Below are positions 28,601-39,399 of a DNA stretch of 64,000 bases, one piece after another. Location: assembly GCA_036346225.1 (NCBI GenBank), contig JARFIW010001254.1:283001-347000 (forward strand). The letters are read 5' to 3'. Numbering within the stretch: position 1 is the stretch's first letter; each line of letters opens with the position of its first letter. This DNA comes from Platerodrilus igneus. Its lineage: Eukaryota > Arthropoda > Insecta > Coleoptera > Lycidae. The position numbers were made by a program, and so were the translations under genes. Below the pieces are notes generated by a model. It made no database searches and was not told the origin of the DNA. It saw nothing but the letters and a program-made list of their open reading frames with translations.

Positions 28601-28821
28601 ATTTTAAAATTGGGGTAGCTCCCTTGGGGATGATGCTATCTAAAAAATTCTTAGAAATTCGGGTAGCTGAGAAAAATCTAATATTAATTGATACCAAACA
28701 AGATATGTTTATCTCGAAAGATGAAAAATGGTTAGTCGAAGAAAACTATTTGGTCCAGATGTGTGGGGAAATGTGGATGCTGGGGGAAATGTGGTCACAG
28801 GATTGTCAATTATACCCTACT
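28601..28821. repeat. Polinton right terminal inverted repeat
   Basis: Inverse of 13,375-13,746 with the left-arm duplication missing. It carries two copies of TGGGGGAAATGTGG-like sequence near its tip and ends ACCCTACT at 28,821, directly followed by ATCAAC. Confidence 0.93.
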
Positions 28822-28827
28822 ATCAAC

Positions 28828-30217
28828 TTCAGACACACTTGAAAAGGATCTTGAATTACAAGCTGAAGCTTCAATTAGTAAAGTCAATTCTAGTAACATG
28901 AACAGTGGTGACTTAGCACTAAAAATATTAGAGAACTTAAGTTTAAGAGAAACTTCACAAATAAATAATTGGGGTTTAAAATTTAAGGGTGAATCTGATC
29001 CTTTAAATTTAAATGCGTTCTTAGAACAGGTAGCGGAATTAAGTGAATCTAGAAGTGTCAGTAAAGAACAGTTATTCAAAAGCTCAATTGAGTTATTCGA
29101 GGGCAAAGCACTTATCTGGGTACGGAGTATAAAGAATAAGGTTAACAATTGGGATACATTATGTGAACGATTACGCAATGAATTTTTACCGAGTGACTAT
29201 CAGGATAAATTATGGAAACAAATTAAACACAGAACTCAAGGAGAAATGGAATCGATAGGGATTTATATTGCAGTCATGAGAAATTTATTTAGTATACTTG
29301 CGATAAAGATTGATGAAGGTTTAAAATTGAAAATTTTAAGGAAAAATATTTTACTGTTTTATCAAAATCAATTGGTACTAGTCGAGATTAATTCAATTCA
29401 AGTATTAGTTAGCTTGTGCAAGAAATTAGAAGAAGTTAGGGACTCCATGTTGAACTACAAACCTCCAGTTATTGATGATACAACAATTGAATATGATTTA
29501 TCATACCATGGCAATAATAAGAAACGAATCAATAACATCACAATTTCTAAACCTCAAGTATCATTTGAGGATACCACAGATAAAAACTTTTATAAATCAC
29601 CTAACAATAGTCAAGACAGGCTAATAGATTACCTCAAAGAAGTCGCAATAATTCACTTAATAGAGATTATACCAGCTCTAAACATAAAGAAGATCAAACT
29701 GATTGTAGGAAACATAAATCTTCTTCAAGTAAGGATAACAGAAGTAGTAGGAATAGAGACCTTTGTCACAATAGAGATTTTAGCAGAGAAAGACAACGAT
29801 ATAGAGACTACAGTAACGATAGAGACGATAGTCACACACAACGTTGTAGCCGAAGGGACTTTAACCAAAACAGAAATCACACTTCTTACGACAAATTTAA
29901 ATATAACAGATCGAGTACTGATAGGGGTAGACGACGAAGTAATTCACGAGAACAAAGTAGTAGTAGAAGACACGATCAATTTGATACTAGGAAATTTAAT
30001 TTTTCACGACAAAATAGTAGTAGCAGAGAAAGATACTCTAATCATAAATTTAACTTAGACAGCAATCAGGGATTGTCATCCATGAAATTAAACAACAACA
30101 TCTAATATAATTGTGGTTCGGAAAATCATTTTGCTCGTCATTGCACAGCTAAAAAATGCTTTTCCTGTGGCAGAATAGGCTATACTAAATTAAACTGTCC
30201 TAGTTGTAATTCGGAAA
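28828..30217 (+). pseudogene. Gypsy-1 gag, C-terminal part with RS-rich tail and zinc knuckles
   Basis: The gag frame resumes directly after the Polinton target duplication. 'WGLKFKGESDPLNLNAFL' and 'RLRNEFLPSDYQDKLWKQI' are typical of a Gypsy capsid domain. A frameshift near 29,620 moves the Arg/Ser-rich tail (many RD/RS pairs) to another frame, and a TAA at about 30,104 precedes zinc knuckles 'NCGSENHFARHC' and 'CFSCGRIGYTKLNC' (C-x2-C-x4-H-x4-C-like, the second with Tyr-Thr in place of His). The last knuckle ends near 30,200. Confidence 0.85.
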
Positions 30218-30264
30218 ACTTCTGAAGAAACCGTTTGTAGACCGTGGTCGGGTTTCTTCACATA

Positions 30265-30791
30265 ACACAACGGTCAATATTAAAAATAAAATTAATCAAT
30301 ATAATGATATGAATTTTCCATGGACTAATGAACAACTTTTAACCTGTAACACAAGAAGTAAACCCATATTAGACTATGTTTTATTTCAAGCAGACACTAA
30401 TGAATGTCCTTATGTAACAGTAGACAGTTATGGTTACAAAATAAATGGATTACTAGATTCAGGCGCAAATAAAATTTTCATATGACACAAAGGCATTTCT
30501 TTTCTAAATAATTTAAACATTAAAATTACACCCATTTCAAACATTAATTGCACTATAGCAAATAATCAAAATTTAGAATGCACAGGAATGGTAACATTAC
30601 CAATACGTCTCAAAAACAAAATTCAAGTTTTCTAAATTTATGTTGTTTCAAATTTAAACCATGTATTGATACTTGGAACAATCTTTTGGATTAAGATGGG
30701 ATTAGTTCCTGATTTAAGGAAAGGCGAATGGCATTTTAGTTTCAATGATTTGAATACGGAGATCAGTTTAATTCAAACTGCTGATGATTGA
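30265..30791 (+). pseudogene. Gypsy-1 protease
   Basis: Retropepsin with the active-site triplet in 'NGLLDSGANKIFI' followed at once by a TGA, and the flap-distal 'HVLILGTIFW' block after another stop near 30,633. It is too broken to function. Confidence 0.8.
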
Positions 30792-32160
30792 CTTATGTAA
30801 AAAAACTTTTAGCAAAGACCACTATTAACAACTACTTTAACTCAATTAGTCACATGAAGTTAGGGGGTACTACATTAGTAGAACATACAATCAAAACGAA
30901 TAGTCCACTTATTAAGTCAAGGTATTACCCAGTCAACCCGATTATACAAAAGAAAATCGATGACGAAGTCGATAAAATACTAGATCTTGGGGTTATCGAA
31001 AGAAGTGACTCAGGTTGGAACTCACCAATTCTAATGGTTCCGAAGGGAAATAATGAATATAGGTTTTGTGTAGACTTATAAAACTAAATGCAGTTACGGA
31101 AAAGAATGCTTATCCTTTACCATACATTAGTTCCATTCTTGATAAATTAAGGAACGCTCATTACTTAAGCAGTTTCAATATTCAAAGTGCATATTGGAAT
31201 ATTCCGATGGAACAAAATAGTAAGAAATATACCGCTTTAACAATTCCAGGACGAGGCCTGTTTCATTTCAACAAATTACCATACGGTTTGGCAAACGTAC
31301 CAGCTACATTTCAAGCTTTTGTAGACAAAGTTTTTGGTCCAGCATTAGAGCCCTATTTATTCAAATATTTGGATGATTTGGTCATAGTCACACAAGACTT
31401 TGACACTCATTTACAAATTTTAAAAGAAGTTTTCAAACGTTTATTGCAATCTGGTCTAAATTTAAATAGAGATAAATGCAAGTTCTTCAGAAATGAGCTT
31501 AAATTTCTTGGATATGTAGTCAATCGCTCAGGGTTAAATGTCGATCCGGAGAAAGTTAGTGCTGTTATAAACATGCCAATTCCAGAAACTTCAAAACAGG
31601 TTAAACGTTTACTTGGTATGGTTTCATGGTATACAATATTTTTACCAAATTTATCTACCATGATATCTCCTTTGACAAATCTTATAAAGAAAAATTTTAA
31701 ATTTCAATGGACACCAGAATGTGAGAGAGCTTTTGACGAAGTCAAAAACGCTTTAATTTCTTCACCGATTTTATCTTGTCCAAATTTCAATTATCCATTC
31801 ATTTTGCAATGCGTTGCTAGTTCGTATGGGTTAGGAGCTGTCCTCGGTCAATTCTATAATGGAACGAGCACATCATATGCTATTTATCCAGAGCTTTGAC
31901 AAATGCAGAAAAACAAATATTCAGTTACAGAGAAGGAATGTTTGTCAGTTCTCTATACTTGTGAAAAGCTACGTTGTTATCTAGAAAATACTTACTTCAC
32001 AATTATCACAGACCATCACAGTCTAGTATGGTTAAACAACTTAAAAAATCCAAATGGAAGACTCGGTAGATGGGCTTTATGACTACAACAATTTAACTAT
32101 GAAATTGTTCATAGACCTGGCAAAGAACACTTAGTGCCAGATTGTCTTAGTAGGGCAATT
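30792..32160 (+). pseudogene. Gypsy-1 reverse transcriptase and RNase H
   Basis: RT blocks 'IKTNSPLIKSRYYPV', 'WNSPILMVPKGN', then a frameshift at about 31,078, 'SSFNIQSAYWNIPM', 'LPYGLANVPATFQ' and intact 'YLDDLVIVT'. The RNase H has 'CVASSYGLGAVLG' with the usual first Asp changed to Val, 'YSVTEKECLSVL', 'ITDHHSLVWL' and 'HRPGKEHLVPDCLSR'. Stops or frame changes occur near 31,898 and 32,083. The order RT then RNase H then integrase is Gypsy-type. Confidence 0.9.
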
Positions 32161-33492
32161 CCAATAACTGACAACTCAAACAGCTTAACAATAAATACAA
32201 TTACATTACAAGGCATACAAAACATACTTGGTTCCAGAAGATGTGTACTAATGTTATCAATAAACCACTTAATTTTCCCAATTGGAGAATTAGTGAAGGT
32301 AAATTATATAAACACATACAAGACAATACGTTTAATGATTTGAAAGATAATTGGAGATTAATTGTACCAAAGAGAAATCGTTCAGACATTATTAAAAAGC
32401 ACCATGACGACACACTTTCAGGACATTTAGGTATTTACAAAACTTATAATCGAATTTTATCCAAATTTTATTGGCCTGGTATGAAATCTAACATTAGTCA
32501 ATACATACAAAAATGTAAAACCTGAACAAAGAAAAAAAGCAGGAGAAATGGAAAATAAAATTAATATTTCAAGATGTTGGCAATATGTTTCCACCAATTT
32601 ATTAGGACCTTACCCGAGAAGTTCTAACGGTAACAGATTTGTTTTAGTCGTATGTGATTATTTCAGCAAATTCTCACTTTTCTTTCCACTTAGAACAGCT
32701 GCAGCAGCAAAAATTGCAAAAATAATAGAACAACATATTTTTACTGTTTGGGGTACCTGAATATCTAAACTCTGATAATGGAGGTCAGTATAAAAGTAAA
32801 GAATTAAACAAACTAGCAAAAGGCTATAATGTCAAGCTTATAAATACACCACTTGAAAATAATCCTGCAGAGCGATACAAACGAATTTCCAAAACTATGT
32901 TAACAGCATATATAGGAGAAAGTCAGAAAACTTGGGACAAAAATTTATTCAAATTAGTTTGTGCTATGCGTACAGCTAAATCGGAAACTACAAACAACAC
33001 ACCATATTTTATTAATTTTGCAGTAGAAATGGTAGTTGATGGATAACAGTATAGGAATGACGATGAAAAAAAAGTTCTTGTAGATAATTTAGATAATGGA
33101 ATTGAGGATAATATTAATATTGAGAAATGTGATAAATTACACAGCATAAGACAATTTGTTATAGAAAAGCCTAATGAAGCTCATATTAGAAATAAACACT
33201 ATTATAATTTAATGAAGCTCATATTAGAAATAAACACTATTATAATTTACGTCACAGGCCGGTACATTTAGATACAGGTGATTTTTGTTGGAAAAGAGAG
33301 TACCACCTATCTGATGCAAGCAAAAACTTTTCTGCAAAACTAGCAAGAAAGTTTTCCGGTCCTTACAAAGTTCGGAAAAAATTAGGGACAAATACATATG
33401 AGTTAGAGGATAGTAAGGGTAACAGTAGGGGAAAATGGCATGTATCAGACCTAAAACCTGATTTCACTCTATATCCCGATGAGAAGTGGTAA
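32161..33492 (+). pseudogene. Gypsy-1 integrase
   Basis: HHCC zinc region 'KHHDDTLSGHLGIYKTYNR' with 'YIQKCKT' then a TGA in place of a zinc ligand; core with 'VSTNLLGPYP' (first Asp changed to Asn), 'NSDNGGQYKSKEL' and 'NNPAERYKRISK'. C-terminal 'FSGPYKVRKKLG' and 'KWHVSDLKP' are GPY/F-like. A 38-bp tandem duplication (33,173-33,248) shifts the frame. It ends at TAA 33,490. Confidence 0.88.
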
Positions 33493-33575
33493 ATTGTTTT
33501 TATTTTTATTACTGCATTAATTTTGATTTGTGGTTTGTGAATTTTTTGTCGAAAACTTTTTCAAAGTTTTCTTTT

Positions 33576-33591
33576 GGAAGAAAGGGGAGTA
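33576..33591 (+). promoter_or_regulatory. Gypsy-1 polypurine tract
   Basis: GGAAGAAAGGGGAGTA directly abuts the TG of the 3' LTR, the expected plus-strand primer. Confidence 0.85.
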
Positions 33592-35637
33592 TGTGACAGC
33601 CCGTTTTCACAGGATATGCTGTCACTAGGTTAGTATATGTAATTAGTATTTTGGGATGATAGTTTGGTTGCCTATAATCTTCAAGGTGTAGGTTTACATT
33701 CATTAATAAATATTACATTTGGGTAGAGATCATTATTTCATTTATTTAATATTTAGTTTTGAATAAGATTGTTTTGTAAATATTTTACTAATCATTAAGA
33801 GAATATACTTTTTCTTCTAAATTGTACAGATGTGCTAACATTGACAAATATGTCGGTTACAGAAATTCTTCGTAGAAGGTTTTCGTTATAATTAAATAAA
33901 TAGTTTAAATTTTTAAAGTTGTTATCCGAGTGTTGTTTCTATTGTACAAATATATTTTCGTGTTTCGATGTATAAGATTGTGAATTGGTTGTAATTCTGA
34001 AAGGCATTGGTAGATCTAGAAAGATTTCAGTGATTAAATGTTGAGTGGTTTAATTTTATACTCACGATTTAGAATAAGTATAATTTTGAATTTATTCTAA
34101 GCTTCTTAATTATCCAATTATTGTCTACGTCTATAGTAATTCAATTTCAAGGAATGTTTTGATATTAGTAAATGTTTATGTCAATTTAACAGACAGCCAG
34201 ACATGCGCAGTTGTGTTCCTGTCTCATCGTTTGAATATCCTTACTGGGTACGTACTGTTTCACAGAGTTACTTGCATTCTTAGATAGATTTATATATTTG
34301 TTTAGTCTTTTGAGGTTTATTCCATTAAATTCTTCATTGATATATATTGTTTTCTAAGGGTACATGATTGTGTGATTCTTAAAACCATATTTATAGATCT
34401 CGTAATTTCAACTTTTACTTTCGAGCGTTACTTTGTTAAGTTCTGCACGCCTATGTAGCTGATTATCTATCATTCAGTTTTTTGTGGATTAAAGTCTTTA
34501 TAATTGAAAAGAACAGAGCATCTTCCTTTTCAAATCAGCTCAGCTCAGTTTAGACGAAGTGGAATAATAGGCAAATTTCTGAAACTTTAAAGGTGTTTTC
34601 AATGTTTTGCTTAACCAACTTGGTAGTTGGGATTTGTTTCAGAAAAGCCATTACACCGATTATGTTATATTCGGTTAATCAGCAGTGTGCTGGAAATTGT
34701 TATTCGCTCTGGTCTACACGTGCAAGCACTGTAAGTATTAACACGTTTTTTTATTACTTTAAAACTAATTACCTTTCATAGGTACCCTTTTTGTATTCTT
34801 TCGTTAGTTTTGTATTAGTACATTTTGACTTGTACTCTATCTCAGTGTATTTAAATTTTGATCGATCTTTCACACTTTACGTCACGTTATTTTGGAGGAT
34901 CTTTGTTTCGGATCTTTGCACTTTTTGGATGCGTTACTTACAACACACGATACACCCTTTAGTGTCTTCTTGTGCGTTGACTTTTGTGAATTGGCTTTCG
35001 TTAAAGGGTTTGGATCTAGGAAATATTATAAAAAAAATGAATACCACTTCTTGTTTGTCCACCTTCCTATGCTCCCGAGACAACTTTAGGTATTATATCA
35101 ACGACCAGGATTATGCCTGTGGGATAAGATGTTAATGGTACCTTTTCCAAGGTTGAGTGTCGTTCCTTCAAAAAAAAAGAATATTTGTATCAATTATTTA
35201 TTGTCTGCCATTTGTGTTACATGTGTACTTATTTGTTTAAATTATATGTTAAACCAACTGCATGTATTTGGATCACATTACAGTACTGTCAATTAGCCTT
35301 GAATAAGAAAAAAGAATGAAATAGTATTGGATCAGTTAGGACAAGTGAATAGATGTTTATTTGGATTACTTCACGTGTGTCTTATTCCCTGAAATTATGA
35401 GTTACAGTGTGCCGATGAACCCTTGCTGAACAAGATGTCTCACCTGCTCTTGCCTTTGGACTACGACCCATTAGGTAATACAGCTAGCACTAGCTAGGGG
35501 TAAGTACACCAAGTTAATCTCATTTCATTAGCTTGGGCTGACACTTAATGATATTGTTCAGAAGTGTTATCAGTAGTGTTATAAAATTATATACAGTTAA
35601 ACGATAAGGTAATTACCATTATAGAATTACCGTTATA
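33592..35637 (+). repeat. Gypsy-1 3' LTR, uninterrupted, 2.05 kb
   Basis: From TGTGACAGCCCG to ACCGTTATA, then AGTC. Its pair is 5,497-6,376 plus 11,600-12,727. It retains a single copy of the MULE target CAGTTTTTT. Confidence 0.93.
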
Positions 35638-35641
35638 AGTC

Positions 35642-36800
35642 ACTGCACCTTTATCTGCTTTTGTAACAATTTCTGGATGGTCAGCTAAGTATTTTTTGAC
35701 TTTGTAAAAATGTTCGTTGTATATATTGTAATGTTGGTTATTTCTGGGATTATTAGCATAGTTTAAAATGACATTAGAGATTTTACCTCTAGTTATATCC
35801 TTTTTTCTTTGCGTTAATGCATGGTTGTCAATAATGGATTCAACACGACCGATCAATTTATCCAGACGAATGTCTCTAATTTGTGGTTGTAAACTAAACT
35901 TAGGTCTCAACGATAGAAAGTTTAACACAAAGTCAGGCACTACCGCACCACTAATATTCGAAACCCATTTAGTATTATCGATATAAGGTTTGGGGTTGTA
36001 AAAATGTTCATTCAATAATTTATTAAATTTGTTTCTATTAACTGATTTCATTTTATGGTGTAAATATTCATATCTAGCAGCTTGTGTCTGATCATATGAT
36101 TTAAGCCATGCAGGAGGCAGAACTCCTTTAAGAGAATTAATAATTAAGTGCAGGTTCCTGTTGTAATTAATCAACATGCAATGACAATCTTCTATTTCTA
36201 CATTAATAATAAATCTTTCTGACCTGTTTAAGTGATGCTTTATCCTTGTTAGTCGCCTGTGGTTGTACACGTTAATGATGTTCTATGCATTTCTATACAT
36301 CCCCTTGATGTTTAGGTATCAGTCCTCTACGTCTGCATCTTTCTAAAAAATATATTCTGTTATATATATTAGCTAATTTATAAGTTATATTAGCCCATTT
36401 TTTCAATTTTGCTGCCACTTCATCTAGGCGGCTCCCTGGCGTAGTGGTATGTGTGTGACTACTACGCCCAAGGTCCCGGGTTCGTATCCCGACACGGTCC
36501 GCTTGAAAAATGTTAGGCGAGCATTTTTCACAAAAATACACCCTCGTTCGGATGAGAGGTAAAATGGAGGTCCCGTGTGTGAGTGTTGTCACGCACGTTA
36601 AAGATCCCTACCTTGCTTGGAACAGCAAGGGTTCGGCAAAATTCCAAATTTTCCAGGCAACAAAAAACTCGCTTCCTGGCCAATGTAGTACCTTCGGGTG
36701 GAGCATTGGAAATGTAAATGCAATGCCACTTCATCTCACTTTCTCGTTAGCGCTTGAAGCTAGCGGAGTGCTTTGCAGAGCTCTAACTTCAGCAGCAAAC
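35642..36800 (-). pseudogene. PLE-1: Penelope-like RT, N-terminal part
   Basis: Two - strand frames (36,410 to 36,293 and 36,270 to 35,642) give the N-terminal region of a Penelope RT: 'IYNRIYFLERCRRRGLIPK' and 'HPEIVTKADKGAVT', the latter being the conserved block just before the RT fingers. The very next residues of that block are at 5,492 and below, so the Gypsy insertion split it. A SINE interrupts it at 36,426-36,724, and about 60 further bases of likely coding sequence lie beyond. Frame broken near 36,280. Confidence 0.85.
36426..36724 (+). mobile_element. tRNA-derived SINE, about 300 bp
   Basis: A perfect A-box TGGCGTAGTGG (36,437-36,447) and a near-perfect B-box GGTTCGTATCC (36,479-36,489) give a tRNA-like Pol III head. 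The body contains CACGTTAAAGATCCC, reminiscent of a conserved central domain seen in SINEs of several invertebrate phyla. Flanked by GCCACTTCATCT at 36,414-36,425 and 36,725-36,736, a 12-bp duplication from LINE-type insertion. The tail is AAATGTAAATGCAA rather than poly(A). Confidence 0.88.
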
Positions 36801-37781
36801 AGTAAGTTTTTATTCAGGGTTTTATTATTTATTACTTTATTTGAATTTTGTTTTTATTGTATTTTATATTTATTATTGCGCAGCATTAAATTTTTAACAC
36901 AGGGCAGGAAATAAAAAAAATTAAAACTAAATTTACATCAAATAAATAGTAAATAAATCGCGTTTGTATCTTGAACTTTAACTTAAATCCGCGTTTAAAA
37001 ATAAATTAAACTAAACTTCTTGCTAATAAACCAAAAAACTAATAAACAAATACTCAAAATAATTTAAAATAATTGAAAAGGGCGTTTTTAGTAAGTTTTA
37101 AAACAAAAAACCGTGTAAATCAAGCAAAAAGCCGTGCAAACCAATATAAAAGTGTGTAAAATTTTTATAGTGCGCGTATAATAAATTAACAAGTTAAAAA
37201 CCAAAATCTAGGCTCTTTTAAATCAAATAAATAGCTCAAAAACTGCAAATTTTAAAACAATTTAAATATAAATATTCCTTATTTTAAGTTTACGCGTACT
37301 TAAAGGATCCTTTAAATCGATTTTTGGTGTAATTAAGCGGTGTTACACTTAAAGGTCGTACTAGGCACCAAGTGATTAAGTGAAGAGTGCATTTCCGGTA
37401 CCGCATTCCGATAGCGCGCGTTTTTATTTGTTAATTATACATTTAAAATTAAAGTGTTATTTATAAATTTGATATTTTCAAGTAATTAGCTTATTTAAAT
37501 TTGATTTGGCGGTTTAAAAATTTAAAATAAATAAATAGTGGTCTTTACGGTACATTTTGAATCGAGATATTTTTATTGGGTTAGCGAATTTATTTGGTTC
37601 TAGTTGTTATTTCGACGTTTAGTGTTGTATTTTTGTTAAAGTTTGATATTTAATTGGGCGGTTCGAATTTTATGTAAATAAATACAAGGTTGTTTACGGT
37701 TCACCTTTAATAGCGTCGTAACGGTCAGGTCGTTTTTGAGTTGCGTTTTAGGTGGTCATTAGTTCTCTTAGCTTTGTTACC
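36801..37781 (+). other. 5' untranslated region of LINE copy 1
   Basis: AT-rich, no supported ORF; precedes the ORF1 start of the R1/LOA-like LINE. The exact left boundary with PLE-1 is not resolved. Confidence 0.45.
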
Positions 37782-39129
37782 ATGGTGATCCACCGAGATG
37801 AGGAGCCGCTGCCCAGGAGGAAGAGGTGCGATCGGTCGGAGGCTGAGGTCGCTGTTGGGGGAAACAGCTTAAGGTAGTATTGAAGGACGTCATGTTAGAT
37901 ACTCAGGAGGAAGTAGAGAAGGAGCCAGTGTCTGCGGCGGTCGTGTCGGGGGAGTCGGGGCCTCCCGTGGTGGTTGCGGCGCCAGAATTGCCCTCTACTT
38001 CGAGAGCCCAGCGCAGGATGTCGACTAGCAGCAACGGTAGCGTTGATGCTAGCGACCTCGATGAGCTGGAACTCTTGACATTCAGGGTGAGGAAGGCGCA
38101 CGCTGCCGTCTATGGGAAGGTGCCCACGACCTCCGCCACTATCGTCGTGGAGGATAGGAAGATGGTTCGGCACGCCGTGGATGATATCCGCGACGTGACG
38201 CACCAACTAATAGGTATGGTTAGCGCGTTATGTCTTTGTTTAGATGGTTCAGGGAGAGCAAGTGTTGTTGGGGGAGGTCCGGAGGTGAATTTCGTCGTTT
38301 CAGCAGACCAGAGTCAGCGTGCGTCGGTGCAGCGCAAGGTTTCGTACGCCGCTGCAGCTTCAGGTTCTGCCCCTACATTTGCTGTCAGGGTCGACGTCAG
38401 GCCAGAAGGATGACGTGATGACGACCCTGAAGCAGAAGGTCGATCCCGCTCGAGATGGGTTTGTTGTTGTTGGAGCTCGTAGGACGCGCCGGGGCGGTGT
38501 CGTTGTGGAGTGCGCAGGTTGTGACGACGCCAAGAAGCTGCAGTTGAAGGTCGGCGGGAACTGCAAAGAACTCGTGGCGAAGACCATCGAGAAAAAGCGT
38601 CCACGGGTCGTTCTTCCGGGGATCGAAGCGGGGATGAAGGCTGAAAAGCTCGTGCGGTTGATTGCGAGCCAGAATCCCCGTTTCGGTGATTTGAAGCTAG
38701 AAGACCACCTGAGAGAGAAGTTCAGGTTTGGCGGAAAGGGCCCTAGGGATCTCTTGGCCAACGTAGTCTTCGAAGTGACCCCCACACTTCGAAGGCGTAT
38801 ATTAGCTGACGCTATCAACCTCAGGTGGCGAAGAGTATGGGCCCGGGACCACTTCTCGATGACCCAGCGTTACCCGTGCTATGAGTACGGCCATCGATCG
38901 ATGGAATGTAGGGAGAAGGTACAGTAGTGCGGTAACTGTGCCGAGGCCGCCGGGCATGAATTCAAGAATTGCCGGAAGGCAGTCCCCTGCTGTGTGGTTT
39001 GCGCTAGGGCAAATGACAGAACTGTCGGTGGAGCGAAGGTCGATACGCGCCACGACGCCAAGTCGAATAGATGCCCCACGATGCAGCGTCTGAAGAACGC
39101 AATCACACGTAACATCGATTATGGACTGT
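37782..39129 (+). pseudogene. LINE copy 1 ORF1 (gag-like, zinc knuckles)
   Basis: From ATG 37,782 through at least three frame changes (near 37,875, 38,380 and 38,925). It has an acidic/low-complexity N-terminus, a central conserved region ('ARDGFVVVGARRTRRGGVV', 'PTLRRRILADAINLRWRRV'), and CCHC knuckles ('CYEYGHRSMEC', 'CGNCAEAAGHEFKNC', 'CCVVCARAN'). This is the gag-like ORF1 of R1/LOA/I-group LINEs, which binds the element RNA. It is GC-rich compared with its surroundings. Its stop overlaps the ORF2 start in ATGGACTGTGA (39,121-39,131). Confidence 0.85.
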
Positions 39130-39345
39130 GACGATAAAAGAAATTCTATAAGAAGAAAGAAGATTAAATTCGCGCAACTAAATCTCGGGAGGGGTAAAGG
39201 GGCAACAAATAATTTATTTTGTGAAGTTATTTGCCGAAAATAATATCGATACCGGGCTTATTCAGGAACCGCACCTGTATAGCCATAAAATAACAGGTTT
39301 TGGGAGGGTAGTTACCGTACTAAATACGGATTGCGAACGACCGCG
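39121..39345 (+). pseudogene. LINE copy 1 ORF2, first 75 codons
   Basis: The start of an AP-endonuclease domain ('KIKFAQLNLGRGKGATNN'), nearly the same as 52,026-52,245 of copy 2 but with frameshifts. Sequence similarity to copy 2 ends at about 39,345, where the RTE element begins. Confidence 0.85.
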
Positions 39346-39399
39346 AGTTATGTAATCCCCCAATTGATATATATGTAAAGAAAGGTATAATTATGAAAT

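Larger units (their letters stand above)
13375..28821. mobile_element. Polinton/Maverick virus-like DNA transposon, 15.4 kb, complete
   Basis: 15,447 bp between 6-bp duplications, with terminal inverted repeats beginning AGTAGGGTATAATTGACAAT at both ends. The gene set is PolB (-) and, all on +, a 266-aa unknown, PLA2-like/minor capsid, protease, penton, 53-aa ORF, major capsid, ATPase, DUF8207-like, fibre-like, integrase and a 152-aa unknown. It is inserted in gag of Gypsy-1. Most ORFs are intact, while the host Gypsy is riddled with stops, so the Polinton is clearly younger. Visible lesions are one frameshift in the major capsid gene and two disruptions in the 5' part of the polymerase gene. 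Confidence 0.97.

Noticed and set aside
28543..28842. 99-codon ORF crossing the right Polinton terminus
   Set aside because: It runs through the terminal repeat and the target duplication, so it cannot be a real gene of either element.
36437..36489. Possible host tRNA gene
   Set aside because: A- and B-boxes are present but no acceptor stem can be formed, and the 12-bp duplications show it is a SINE.
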